Source: Pseudomonas agarici (GTDB taxonomy: Bacteria > Pseudomonadota > Gammaproteobacteria > Pseudomonadales > Pseudomonadaceae). From it: a DNA stretch of 53,339 bases. Position numbers and translations under genes: made by a program. Shown here in pieces: positions 38,878 through 47,900 of this stretch (the first letter of the stretch is position 1; every line of letters starts with the position of its first letter). The stretch lies in contig NZ_FOAR01000033.1 of the NCBI RefSeq assembly GCF_900109755.1, positions 1-53,339 on the forward strand, written 5' to 3'. The notes beneath the pieces were generated by a model. That model was given only the letters and a program-made list of their open reading frames with translations. It made no database searches and was not told the origin of the DNA.

Positions 38878-39960
38878 ATGTTGGAAAGACTGTCAGACAC
38901 TCAGCTTTTCACCGCCGGGTTTTTACGGGACGCCTTGCCGTCAACCGTGTCCGAGTCGCTGAAAACGGTCACGAATGTGTCTCAGGCACTGCAGAAGGTC
39001 TCGGCGTCTGCCGTTTCGCCCGATATCACTCTTGATTTGCCGTATGCCGAAGCGATTCAAACCGTGGCCAATCGTTATGGGGTCGTGCTCGGTATTCGCA
39101 CGCCCAATCCCCTGAGCGCGAGCCTGCTCAGGGAAGGGTTTTCCTCGAAGTGCTTTCATGTAAAAGCCAAGTCCAGCGGTACCGGGCCCACGGCCGGTTT
39201 TATTGCGCTCAATCCTGCGTACTCGAAGGTGACGGCGGCGCAAGTCGCTCAGCAGCAATACGGCATCGACAGTTCATTGCGCGCTGGCGCCGGGGCGGTG
39301 AACCTGGTGCTGTCTCAGGCGCGTATTCACGAGTTGCTGGCGACCGGGCATCTGACGCCCGTGGGGGAGGGGTATCAGGTCGAGTATCCCTCGGGTGCCT
39401 GCGTTCGGTTCCACATCGACATACAGGGACAGGTGCTCGACGAGACCGGGCCAGTCAAAGTGCTGAGCAATCCGGGCGATGACAGGGCAATCACGGCGGA
39501 CTATGACCTGTTCTCGATTTATCCGCGCCAGACGCAAAGTGACAACGTTCGGCCGTTGCGCGTCGCGCCGATATTGGCGAAGACGGCTTGCGAGGCACTG
39601 AAGCTGCGAGCTATGCCGTTGCTTACCGGGCAGCCTGCTTTCCGGGGGGCACAGGAACATGAGGACATGGGCAATATCCATCGTTTTGGCATGGCGATCG
39701 TGCGGTCGCTGAACCAGGAAATTGCCGGAGCGGGCTATGCCGGTGGCAACCTGGTCTGGCACAACGACGAAACCGGTAATCCGTTTTCCCCAGGGTTCGA
39801 CGCACGGGATGCGCCGATTTTCTTTTTTCCCAAGGGCCGTCAAAGCGGTGTGACGCCCGCACCTCGACAGGTTTCATCGAGGGAGGAACTGCTGGAGTTG
39901 CAAGCCCGCCTGCGCAAAGAGGGATTTGGTGTGGAATACAGTCCCCGGTTCGGGTTCTGA
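38878..39960 (+). CDS. ExoY/edema-factor-type nucleotidyl cyclase
   Basis: A 360-aa protein matching the class II (CyaA/EF/ExoY) toxin cyclase core. GFSSKCFHVKAKSSGTGPTA (88-107) holds the two nucleotide-binding lysines, Lys91 and Lys98. ADYDLF gives the metal-binding pair Asp208 and Asp210. WHNDETGNPFSPGF supplies the His295-x2-Glu298-x2-Asn301 pattern of the family. About 45 residues precede the core. ATG at 38878 follows GAGGGAG. Family members are host-delivered toxins that make cAMP or cGMP after activation by a host factor. No secretion genes, chaperone or signal peptide are seen here, so delivery is unknown. Confidence 0.85.
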   Translation: MLERLSDTQLFTAGFLRDALPSTVSESLKTVTNVSQALQKVSASAVSPDITLDLPYAEAIQTVANRYGVVLGIRTPNPLSASLLREGFSSKCFHVKAKSSGTGPTAGFIALNPAYSKVTAAQVAQQQYGIDSSLRAGAGAVNLVLSQARIHELLATGHLTPVGEGYQVEYPSGACVRFHIDIQGQVLDETGPVKVLSNPGDDRAITADYDLFSIYPRQTQSDNVRPLRVAPILAKTACEALKLRAMPLLTGQPAFRGAQEHEDMGNIHRFGMAIVRSLNQEIAGAGYAGGNLVWHNDETGNPFSPGFDARDAPIFFFPKGRQSGVTPAPRQVSSREELLELQARLRKEGFGVEYSPRFGF

Positions 39961-39970
39961 AGGGCAATGA

Positions 39971-40005
39971 AACCAGGCGCCTATTGTCGGCGCCCGGTCT
40001 TTCGG
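39971..40005. terminator. Possible bidirectional hairpin between convergent cyclase and putA genes
   Basis: GGCGCC at 39976-39981 and again at 39989-39994 pair around a 7-nt loop, and a second small CCG/CGG stem follows. It lies in the 50-bp gap between two convergent stops. T-runs on either side are short, so terminator function is uncertain. Confidence 0.4.
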
Positions 40006-40010
40006 GCGAT

Positions 40011-43000
40011 TTAACCGATGGTCATCAGGCTGGCGTTACCACCCGCAGCCGCAGTGTTGACGCTCAGCGCACGTTCGATCACCAAGCGTTCCAGGGCAAT
40101 ACCGGTTTCGCCCTGAGACAGGCCCTGCACGCCGACAATCGCTCCAGCCCGTTTGGCCACCTGCTGACAGACCGCCCGCAACTGGTCGGAATGACCGTGA
40201 TGCAGCACCGCATCGAAGATCGCCTCGTCCTTCTGCCAGTCGGCCACCTGCTGGATGCGCGCCTGGACCTCTTTGGGTAGCCGGGCATGGAGCGCCTTGC
40301 CCAGCTCTCCCTCCGGCCATACCGCTGAACTGCCCACCGCCAGAACGGCGGCGAGCTGGCTCAGCAGGTCCGCTTCAACGGCTGCCAGGCACAACACGTG
40401 CTCGCGGGGCAGGATGGCATAGGTGTTGCGCTCGCCGGTCGGGCCGACCAGCGGGCGAGTGATGCCGCTTTGCGATTGCGCGGCAAACTGGGTGCACAAC
40501 TCCGCCAGCTCCGGTTGCTGGTTGGCGCGTGCCCAGGTTTGTAGTGCGATCAGCGGCTTGCTCATGGCGTCGCGCAAGCGCATATCCGGCGCATTCAGGG
40601 CATCGACACGCACGAACGATTGCTCGATGGCATCGCTCGGTCGGGTCGCCAGCAGGCGATACAGGTACAGTGGGCCACCGGCTTTAGGACCGGTGCCCGA
40701 CAGGCCTTCGCCGCCGAACGGTTGGACACCGACCACGGCGCCGACGATATTGCGGTTGACGTAGACATTGCCGGCATTGACCGTGTCGATGACCTTGGCG
40801 ATGGTTTCGTCGATCCGTGTGTGCACGCCCAGAGTCAGGCCGTAGCCTGAGGCATTGATCTGTGCGATCAACGAGTCGATTTCCTTGCGCTTGTAGCGCA
40901 CCACATGCAGCACCGGGCCGAAGATTTCCCGCTGCAGTTCGTCGAAGCTTTCCAGTTCGATCAGGGTCGGCATGACGAACGTGCCGCGCTTGCACTCCTC
41001 GCTGTCAGCGATGGCCACTTGGTAGACACTGCGACCTTTGTCGCGCATGGCCTGGATATGTTTCTCGATACCCGCCTTGGCCTCGGCGTCGATCACCGGG
41101 CCGATATCCACGGACAAGCGTTCCGGGTTGCCCAGGCGGCATTCAGCCATGGCGCCCTTGAGCATTTCGATCACACGCTCGGCGCAGTCTTCCTGCAGGC
41201 ACAGCACGCGCAGGGCTGAGCAACGCTGGCCGGCACTGTCGAAGGCCGAGGAGACGACATCGATGACCACCTGTTCAGTCAACGCCGAGGAATCGACGAT
41301 CATTGCGTTCTGCCCGCCGGTTTCGGCGATCAGCGGAATCGGTCGGCCCTGATTATCCAGGCGTCCGGCGACATTGCGCTGCAGCAGGCGGGCGACTTCG
41401 GTGGAGCCGGTGAACATCACGCCTTTGACGCGCTCGTCGCCAACCAGGCGCGCACCCACGGTTTCACCACGGCCCGGTAGCAGTTGCACCACACCTTGTG
41501 GAATCCCCGCTTCGAGCAGCAGGCGCACGGCCTGGGCGGCGATCAGTGGGGTCTGTTCAGCGGGCTTGGCCAGCACCGGATTACCGGCGGCCAGTGCGGC
41601 AGCCACCTGGCCGCTGAAAATGGCGAGCGGGAAGTTCCACGGGCTGATGCAGACCACCGGTCCCAACGGACGGTGGGCGTCGTTGCTGAAGTCATTGCGG
41701 GCCTGCACTGCGTAGTAGCGCAGAAAGTCCACGGCCTCGCGGACTTCGGCGATAGCATTGGCGAAGGTCTTGCCAGCTTCCCGGGCCAGCAGGCCCATCA
41801 GCGGCTGGATCTCACCTTCCATCAGGTCGGCGGCACGTTCCAGGATCGCGGCGCGCTCGGCCGGCGGGGTGGCCTGCCAGATCGGCGCGGCGCTCAGCGC
41901 GCATTGGACGGCATTGTCGACGTCTTCGACCGTGGCTTCCTGGACATAACCGACCAGATCGCGCTGATCCGAGGGATTCAACACCGCCGTCGCGGTTTCG
42001 TTGCTGGCGTCGCAGCCCAGCATCGGCGCGGCCTTCCAGTTGTTATGGGCGCTGGCCAGCAGTGCACAGGACAGCGAGGCCAAGCGATGCTCGTTGGCCA
42101 TGTCGATACCCGCCGAGTTGGCGCGCTCGGGACCATACAGCTCGCGTGGCAAGGGAATGCGCGGGTGTGGCAAGCCGAAACCACCTTCCTGCAACGCCAT
42201 CTGCTCGATGCTGCTGACCGGATCGGCCACCAGTTCCTGAATGGAGATGGACTGGTCAGCGATGCGGTTGACAAAGGAGGTGTTGGCTCCGTTCTCCAGC
42301 AGCCGACGAACCAGATAGGCCAGCAAGGTTTCGTGGGTGCCGACCGGGGCGTACACGCGACACGGACGGTTCAGCTTGCCTTCGGCGACCTTGCCCACCA
42401 CTTGTTCGTAGAGCGGTTCGCCCATGCCGTGCAGGCATTGGAACTCGTACTGGCCGGGATAATAGTTCTGCCCGGCGATATGGTAGATGGCCGACAGGGT
42501 ATGGGCGTTGTGAGTGGCGAACTGCGGGTAGATGACTTCCGGGACCGACAGCAGCTTTCGCGCGCAGGCGATGTAGGAAACGTCGGTGTACACCTTGCGG
42601 GTATACACCGGATAGCCTTCCAAGCCTTCGACCTGGGCGCGCTTGATCTCACTGTCCCAGTAAGCGCCTTTCACCAGGCGGATCATCAGGCGGTGACGAC
42701 TGCGGCGAGCCAGGTCGATGACGTAGTCGATCACATACGGGCAGCGCTTCTGGTAGGCCTGGATCACGAAGCCTATGCCGTTCCAGCCGGTCAGTTGCGG
42801 TTCGAAGCACAGGCGTTCGAGCAAATCCAGCGACAGCTCCAGGCGGTCGGCTTCTTCGGCGTCGATGTTCAGGCCGATATCATATTGCTTGGCCAGCAGG
42901 GTCAGCGACAGCAGGCGCGGGTACAACTCGTCCATCACCCGCTCGTACTGAGCACGGCTGTAGCGTGGATGCAGCGCCGAAAGCTTGATGGAGATGCCCG

Positions 43001-43964
43001 GCCCTTCATAAATGCCACGACCGTGGGAGGCCTTGCCGATGGCGTGGATCGCCTGCTCGTAGGACGCCAGGTATTTCTGCGCATCGCGTTCGGTCAGGGC
43101 CGCTTCGCCGAGCATGTCGTAGGAATAGCGGAAACCCTTGGCTTCGAAACGGCTGGCGTTGGCCAGCGCCTCGGCGATGGTTTCGCCGGTGACGAACTGT
43201 TCGCCCATCAGGCGCATGGCCATGTCGACGCCCTTGCGGATCATCGGCTCGCCGCTTTTGCCGATGATCCGGCTCAGGGACGAGGTCAGGCCGGCTTCAT
43301 TGTGGGTAGCGACCAGCTTGCCGGTCAGCAGCAGGCCCCAGGTGGCGGCGTTGACGAATAGCGACGGGCTGTTGCCCAGGTGCGGGTGCCAGTTGCCGGT
43401 GCTGATCTTGTCGCGAATCAGCGCGTCGCGGGTGCCTTTGTCGGGAATCCGCAGCAGCGCTTCGGCCAGGCACATCAATGCCACGCCCTCCTGAGACGAC
43501 AGCGAAAACTCCTGTAACAAACCCTGGACGATACCGGCCCGACCACCGACGCTCTTCTGGTTGCGCAGCTTTTGCGCGATGTTCGAGGCCAGCTTATGGG
43601 TGGCCTCGGCCATGGCCACCGGCAGGCGCGCCTGTTCCAGCAGCATCGGCACCACTTCCGACTCGGGGCGCCGGTAAGCGGCAGTAATGGCCGAGCGCAG
43701 CACCGATTGCGGGAGGATGCTTTCGGCAAATTCGAGGAAGCACTGATGGGCATGGTCGGCCTGAAGCTCACCGGCGTCGTCGGTTTCACCCCGGACGGTG
43801 CCGCTGAGTTCGCTCAGGGTTGCACCGCTCTCGAGTTTTTCCAGGTAATTGAAAATGGCTTGCTTGATCAGCCAGTGGGGGGTGCGATCAATCGAGTGGG
43901 CTGCTGCCTTAAGGCGCTCGCGGGTCGGGTCGTCGAGTTTGACCCCAAGGGTGGTCGTAGCCAT
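40011..43964 (-). CDS. putA: Trifunctional proline utilisation protein PutA
   Basis: Oxidises proline to glutamate and represses the put genes when proline is absent. About 1317 aa. An N-terminal ribbon-helix-helix DNA-binding domain (TTTLGVKLDDPTRERL), a proline dehydrogenase barrel (about 260-560), and a P5C dehydrogenase domain follow, with AETGGQNAMIVDSS (Glu) and DSAGQRCSALR (catalytic Cys). A C-terminal ALDH-like tail completes it. ATG at 43964 has GAGG about 8 nt upstream; a 12-residue upstream extension is unlikely. The neighbouring intergenic region carries PutA-type operator cores. Confidence 0.96.
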   Translation of the reverse strand: MATTTLGVKLDDPTRERLKAAAHSIDRTPHWLIKQAIFNYLEKLESGATLSELSGTVRGETDDAGELQADHAHQCFLEFAESILPQSVLRSAITAAYRRPESEVVPMLLEQARLPVAMAEATHKLASNIAQKLRNQKSVGGRAGIVQGLLQEFSLSSQEGVALMCLAEALLRIPDKGTRDALIRDKISTGNWHPHLGNSPSLFVNAATWGLLLTGKLVATHNEAGLTSSLSRIIGKSGEPMIRKGVDMAMRLMGEQFVTGETIAEALANASRFEAKGFRYSYDMLGEAALTERDAQKYLASYEQAIHAIGKASHGRGIYEGPGISIKLSALHPRYSRAQYERVMDELYPRLLSLTLLAKQYDIGLNIDAEEADRLELSLDLLERLCFEPQLTGWNGIGFVIQAYQKRCPYVIDYVIDLARRSRHRLMIRLVKGAYWDSEIKRAQVEGLEGYPVYTRKVYTDVSYIACARKLLSVPEVIYPQFATHNAHTLSAIYHIAGQNYYPGQYEFQCLHGMGEPLYEQVVGKVAEGKLNRPCRVYAPVGTHETLLAYLVRRLLENGANTSFVNRIADQSISIQELVADPVSSIEQMALQEGGFGLPHPRIPLPRELYGPERANSAGIDMANEHRLASLSCALLASAHNNWKAAPMLGCDASNETATAVLNPSDQRDLVGYVQEATVEDVDNAVQCALSAAPIWQATPPAERAAILERAADLMEGEIQPLMGLLAREAGKTFANAIAEVREAVDFLRYYAVQARNDFSNDAHRPLGPVVCISPWNFPLAIFSGQVAAALAAGNPVLAKPAEQTPLIAAQAVRLLLEAGIPQGVVQLLPGRGETVGARLVGDERVKGVMFTGSTEVARLLQRNVAGRLDNQGRPIPLIAETGGQNAMIVDSSALTEQVVIDVVSSAFDSAGQRCSALRVLCLQEDCAERVIEMLKGAMAECRLGNPERLSVDIGPVIDAEAKAGIEKHIQAMRDKGRSVYQVAIADSEECKRGTFVMPTLIELESFDELQREIFGPVLHVVRYKRKEIDSLIAQINASGYGLTLGVHTRIDETIAKVIDTVNAGNVYVNRNIVGAVVGVQPFGGEGLSGTGPKAGGPLYLYRLLATRPSDAIEQSFVRVDALNAPDMRLRDAMSKPLIALQTWARANQQPELAELCTQFAAQSQSGITRPLVGPTGERNTYAILPREHVLCLAAVEADLLSQLAAVLAVGSSAVWPEGELGKALHARLPKEVQARIQQVADWQKDEAIFDAVLHHGHSDQLRAVCQQVAKRAGAIVGVQGLSQGETGIALERLVIERALSVNTAAAGGNASLMTIG

Positions 43965-44420
43965 TTTCTTATCCTCATGGTTGCCACTGTTGCGCGGCAT
44001 TAGCTGTCGGCAAGAGTAGCTTCGGGATAGTCAAGGTGCAACCGGGTGCAACCATTTTTTACGCGAAAAGAACCGCGGTTGATCGAAAGATTTTTTCCGG
44101 CACGTGGGTGCCGCTTCGATCTTAAGTTTTTCAATTATTAGTACTTTGTTTTTTGCTCCGAAAGGGAGCAAGAAACAATCGGAAAAGCCGGAAACGCCTA
44201 AGGGTGCAACTTAAACAGACGAAACAGGTTGCACCTTGTTTGTTTTGTTTAATAGCATGCATGGTCAAGGTGCAACCTCTTGCAAGCGGGGTCATCGGCT
44301 GATGGTTTTCCTGGGAAAATATCAGTCATAAATGCTCGACTCGTTCAACCGTCTGACAGCCAGTGGTCATTGTGTCGGTTGCGGGTCGCCGCTAAATAAA
44401 AACAATGCCAGGACTTTTGA
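43965..44420. promoter_or_regulatory. putA-putP control region with repeated GTTGCA operators
   Basis: This 456-bp divergent region has five GTTGCA cores, the motif known for E. coli PutA operators: 44037-44042, 44047-44052, 44205-44210 and 44271-44276 on the minus strand, and 44228-44233 on the plus strand. Three are part of a longer shared word, GGTTGCACCTTG or its complement (around 44032-44043, 44227-44238 and 44266-44277). The rest is AT-rich, with no ORF. PutA binding here would shut off both genes. Confidence 0.75.
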
Positions 44421-45905
44421 ATGAGTGTAAGCAACCCAACCCTGATCACCTTTGTGATCTACATCGCCGCAATGGTGTTGATCGGTCTGATGGCCTATCG
44501 CTCCACCAATAACCTTTCCGACTATATTCTCGGTGGCCGCAGCCTCGGCAGCGTGGTGACCGCGCTGTCGGCCGGTGCTTCCGACATGAGTGGCTGGCTG
44601 CTGATGGGCCTGCCAGGCGCCATCTACCTGTCCGGTCTGTCGGAAAGCTGGATTGCCATTGGCCTGATCGTCGGGGCCTACTTGAACTGGCTGTTCGTCG
44701 CCGGTCGTCTGCGAGTCCAGACCGAGCACAACGGTGATGCGCTGACCCTGCCGGATTACTTCTCCAGCCGTTTCGAGGACCGCAGTGGCTTGTTGCGAAT
44801 CATCGCCGCCGTGGTGATCCTGGTGTTCTTCACCATCTACTGTGCCTCGGGCATCGTCGCCGGAGCGCGGCTGTTCGAAAGCACCTTTGACATGCCCTAC
44901 GAAACGGCTTTGTGGGCCGGTGCGGCGGCGACCATCGCCTACACTTTCGTCGGCGGTTTCCTGGCGGTCAGTTGGACCGACACCGTGCAAGCCACACTGA
45001 TGATCTTCGCGCTGATCCTGACGCCGATCATCGTGCTGCTGGCTACCGGCGGTGTCGACACCACCTTCCTGGCCATCGAAGCCAAGGATCCGAGCAACTT
45101 CGACATGCTCAAGGGCACCACCTTCGTCGGGATCATTTCGCTGATGGGCTGGGGCCTGGGCTACTTCGGCCAGCCGCATATCCTGGCGCGTTTCATGGCG
45201 GCGGATTCGGTCAAGTCGATTGCCAAGGCCCGGCGCATTTCCATGACCTGGATGATCCTGTGCCTGGGTGGCACCGTGGCAGTGGGCTTCTTCGGTATCG
45301 CCTATTTCTCGGCGCATCCCGATGTGGCCGGTCCTGTCAGCGAAAATCCCGAGCGGGTATTTATCGAGCTGGCGAAAATCCTCTTCAATCCGTGGATTGC
45401 CGGCGTACTGCTGTCGGCGATCCTGGCGGCGGTGATGAGTACCCTGAGCTGCCAGTTGCTGGTGTGTTCCAGTGCCCTGACCGAAGACTTCTACAAGGCC
45501 TTCCTGCGTAAATCCGCCTCCCAGCTTGAGCTGGTCTGGGTTGGCCGGGCGATGGTGCTGCTGGTGGCGGTAATTGCCATCGTCTTGGCGGCGAATCCGG
45601 AAAACCGCGTACTGGGGCTGGTGAGCTACGCTTGGGCCGGCTTTGGCGCGGCATTCGGTCCGGTGGTACTGATTTCGGTGATCTGGAAGGACATGACCCG
45701 CAATGGCGCATTGGCCGGGATTCTGGTTGGCGCGATCACGGTGATTGTCTGGAAACACTTCAACCTGCTGGGGTTGTACGAAATCATCCCAGGTTTCCTG
45801 TTCGCCAGCCTTGCGATCTATATCGTCAGCAAGTTGGGCAAGCCTTCGGCGCTGATGCTGCGGCGTTTCGACGCAGCAGAGAAGCAGTTCCGCCAGGACC
45901 GCTGA
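44421..45905 (+). CDS. putP: Sodium/proline symporter PutP
   Basis: A sodium:solute symporter family protein of 494 aa with about 13 membrane helices. SDYILGGRSLGSVVTALSAG and SDMSGWLLMGLPG form the conserved sodium/proline site region of helices 1-2, and GWGLGYFGQPHILARFMA is typical of PutP. AGGA lies 8 nt before the ATG. It imports proline for PutA and is divergent from putA. A hairpin terminator follows. Confidence 0.96.
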   Translation: MSVSNPTLITFVIYIAAMVLIGLMAYRSTNNLSDYILGGRSLGSVVTALSAGASDMSGWLLMGLPGAIYLSGLSESWIAIGLIVGAYLNWLFVAGRLRVQTEHNGDALTLPDYFSSRFEDRSGLLRIIAAVVILVFFTIYCASGIVAGARLFESTFDMPYETALWAGAAATIAYTFVGGFLAVSWTDTVQATLMIFALILTPIIVLLATGGVDTTFLAIEAKDPSNFDMLKGTTFVGIISLMGWGLGYFGQPHILARFMAADSVKSIAKARRISMTWMILCLGGTVAVGFFGIAYFSAHPDVAGPVSENPERVFIELAKILFNPWIAGVLLSAILAAVMSTLSCQLLVCSSALTEDFYKAFLRKSASQLELVWVGRAMVLLVAVIAIVLAANPENRVLGLVSYAWAGFGAAFGPVVLISVIWKDMTRNGALAGILVGAITVIVWKHFNLLGLYEIIPGFLFASLAIYIVSKLGKPSALMLRRFDAAEKQFRQDR

Positions 45906-45941
45906 TGGCGTGGGGTTGAGACCCTGAACACAGCGTGATCG

Positions 45942-45982
45942 AAAAACGGCTCGTCTCTTTATGGGGATGGGCCGTTTTTTTT
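45942..45982 (+). terminator. Rho-independent terminator of putP
   Basis: AAAACGGCTCGTC (45943-45955) pairs with GATGGGCCGTTTT (45966-45978), with two G-U wobbles and a loop of about 10 nt, and the right arm runs into eight consecutive Ts (45975-45982). It lies 37 nt after the putP stop. Confidence 0.85.
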
Positions 45983-46011
45983 GGAAGGGCGAAAAATGCA
46001 GCCACCACGAC

Positions 46012-46386
46012 TCAGTTCCTCCAATAGTGCAGTGGCAATAGCGCCATGCCGGAAAGCAACAGTGAAATATGGGGGCCTATAACGGCCCTCTTCAAACCTT
46101 CGGGAAACTGATGCACTTGCTCTAGATCGATAACGCTGCATCGAGGGTGCAACAGGGGACGTGAGAGAATGGCGACTACTACAGAGACTCTCCTTGTTCG
46201 CCCTATAAACTCTTCTCCCCAGCCGACTTTCGAGTCCATGACCAAGGAGCATTTATCCAATAGTTTCTCCATTCGCTACAGCTTCCAATAGGCAAGAGTC
46301 GTCAGGATCAATATATTAATGATCAGCCAGAGCATGACACCGGCAGATAGCCAGAATGAGAGTGGGAGGGTCATGGAGTTGTTCAT
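46012..46386 (-). pseudogene. Second copy of the two-TM putative immunity gene, amber-interrupted
   Basis: From the ATG at 46386 the frame reads MNNSMTLPLSFWLSAGVMLW and so on to AYWKL, meets TAG at codon 37 (46276-46278), then continues RMEKLLDKCSLVMDSK to a normal stop at 46012. Stop-to-stop length (125 codons) equals that of the adjacent paralogue, which has GAT at the same position. Two base changes are needed. A truncated product could restart at the MEKLL methionine but would lose the first membrane helix. It is tandem with the intact copy at an offset of 402 bp. Confidence 0.75.
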
Positions 46387-46413
46387 TTGTATAATGGCTC
46401 GCCGGGTTACGAG

Positions 46414-46788
46414 TCAGCTTTTCCAATACGGAGATAGCAATATCATTATGCAGCAGAGCACTATTGAAATATGGACGCCTACGACCAGTCTCTTAAGGCC
46501 TTTGGGGAATTGACGTATTTGCTCTAGATCGATAACAGTGCATCGAGGGTGCAGTAGAGGGCGTGAGAGAGCGGCTGCTACCATGCTGACTCTTCTTGTT
46601 CGACCCATGAACCCCTTGCCCCAGCCGATTTTCGAATCAATGATCAATGAGCATTTGTCCAATAGCTTTTCCATTCGATCCAGCTTCCAATGGGCAAGAG
46701 CCGCCACGACCAGCAGGTTAACGATAATCCAGAGCATGACAGCACAATCTATGCAGAATGAGGGGGGGAGAGTCATGGGGCTGTCCAT
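46414..46788 (-). CDS. Two-TM small membrane protein, putative immunity protein
   Basis: A 124-aa protein with one hydrophobic helix near the N-terminus (CAVMLWIIVNLLVVAALAHW) and one near the C-terminus (VVGVHISIVLCCIMILLS), flanking a basic cytoplasmic-type segment with WGKGFMGRTRR. Family not recognised. It starts inside the end of the glycine-zipper gene (16-nt overlap), so the two are co-translated, and a degenerate paralogue follows. This is the usual layout of a membrane toxin and its immunity protein; the function is inferred from that. Confidence 0.65.
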   Translation of the reverse strand: MDSPMTLPPSFCIDCAVMLWIIVNLLVVAALAHWKLDRMEKLLDKCSLIIDSKIGWGKGFMGRTRRVSMVAAALSRPLLHPRCTVIDLEQIRQFPKGLKRLVVGVHISIVLCCIMILLSPYWKS

Positions 46789-47729
46789 TGATATAGTTTC
46801 TCACCCGTCCTTTCACCGGCTCCTCCAACCAAGCCGCCGAACATTGCTCCCCCGGCTACTCCACTGACAACAAGACAACTCAAAGCTCCTGGGCCTGTGG
46901 TAATGCCTAGGATCGTAACGCATACCCAAACACTGGCAGGGCCAGCAATCAAGCCTCCCGCGACGTTGCCGGCCAGCTTGCCGCTTTCGACGAATTTGGC
47001 CTCTCGGCACTGTTCTTCTCGCCCGCTGGAACAGGCTTCTCTTATTTCCAGTGCGGTAGCCGTGGTGTCCAAGGCGATTCCGATAGGCGTTCCTTTTTTA
47101 AGATGGTTGGCGGTCCTGGATATACTGTCTAATGTCGAGGCATAACTTTTGATCTCGCCACTCTGGACGTAGCTCCGGGTGGAAATACCCAACATTTTCT
47201 TGATCGATCCTCTATTGCGCAGCCCTGTGCCGTAGCGGGCGAATCCTTCCAATTGGGCATCCAGCTTGGCGAATAACAGCCTTCTTTGCGCGAGGAATTC
47301 ATCCCTGCCGCCACTTCTGCTGAGGGAGTGTTTATGCAGCGCTTCGATTTCTTGCAGTGTGCTGCTCACCGCTGTCAAGTGTTTGTTCCAGGCATTGCTT
47401 GCGCTGCCGAGGCCCAGGGCGGCGTTGCCCAGTAGCATCTGCAAGAGATCATAGTTTTCCAGGATAAAGCCGTCCGAGCGTGCCAAATTGCTTGCCAGAG
47501 CGTGCCTGACCCTCCAGCCGGCCTCCATCAGGCGGGCCTCTTCGGCGGTACAGGACATTGTTGAGTCGTCGCCGACGATAACAATCTGACCTGGCAGAAC
47601 CATCATATTGTGAATATGGGCGTTCAGGGTGTCGAATTTCGTGGCGGCGTTTCTACCCAGTGACAACGATGATTTCAACATCGAGTAGCCTTGTATGCGC
47701 TCGTTGATAAAGGCGTAGGGTTGGGTCAT
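46773..47729 (-). CDS. Glycine-zipper protein, putative membrane-active toxin
   Basis: A 318-aa protein with no signal peptide. The N-terminal part (1-240) is soluble and helical, with VLPGQIVIVGDDSTMSCTAEEARLMEAG. The C-terminal part has two glycine-zipper hydrophobic stretches, GNVAGGLIAG (about 255-264) and GVAGGAMFGGLVGGAG (about 290-305). This layout resembles pore-forming antibacterial T6SS effectors such as Tse4, though I cannot show homology. Two paralogous small membrane genes follow immediately. Base composition here is lower in GC than in the flanking core genes, suggesting transfer. Confidence 0.6.
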   Translation of the reverse strand: MTQPYAFINERIQGYSMLKSSLSLGRNAATKFDTLNAHIHNMMVLPGQIVIVGDDSTMSCTAEEARLMEAGWRVRHALASNLARSDGFILENYDLLQMLLGNAALGLGSASNAWNKHLTAVSSTLQEIEALHKHSLSRSGGRDEFLAQRRLLFAKLDAQLEGFARYGTGLRNRGSIKKMLGISTRSYVQSGEIKSYASTLDSISRTANHLKKGTPIGIALDTTATALEIREACSSGREEQCREAKFVESGKLAGNVAGGLIAGPASVWVCVTILGITTGPGALSCLVVSGVAGGAMFGGLVGGAGERTGEKLYQWTAP

Positions 47730-47900
47730 GGCAGTTTCGTTCCGGGGTAAGTTGAACTTCCGTGCTTATTGGCACGCGAAGCCAACTTGATATCCCGTGA
47801 CCGTTGTGTTGCCTATCAGCAGGTTCCTATCAAGTTGTGTGAAAAATCCAAAAGTTTGATATGAAAAAAGTTGTAGGAGGTTGTTGCCTACATGAGATGG

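Noticed and set aside
41484..43361. A 625-codon plus-strand frame over putA
   Set aside because: Antisense to PutA, which has full domain evidence; long shadow frames are expected at this GC.
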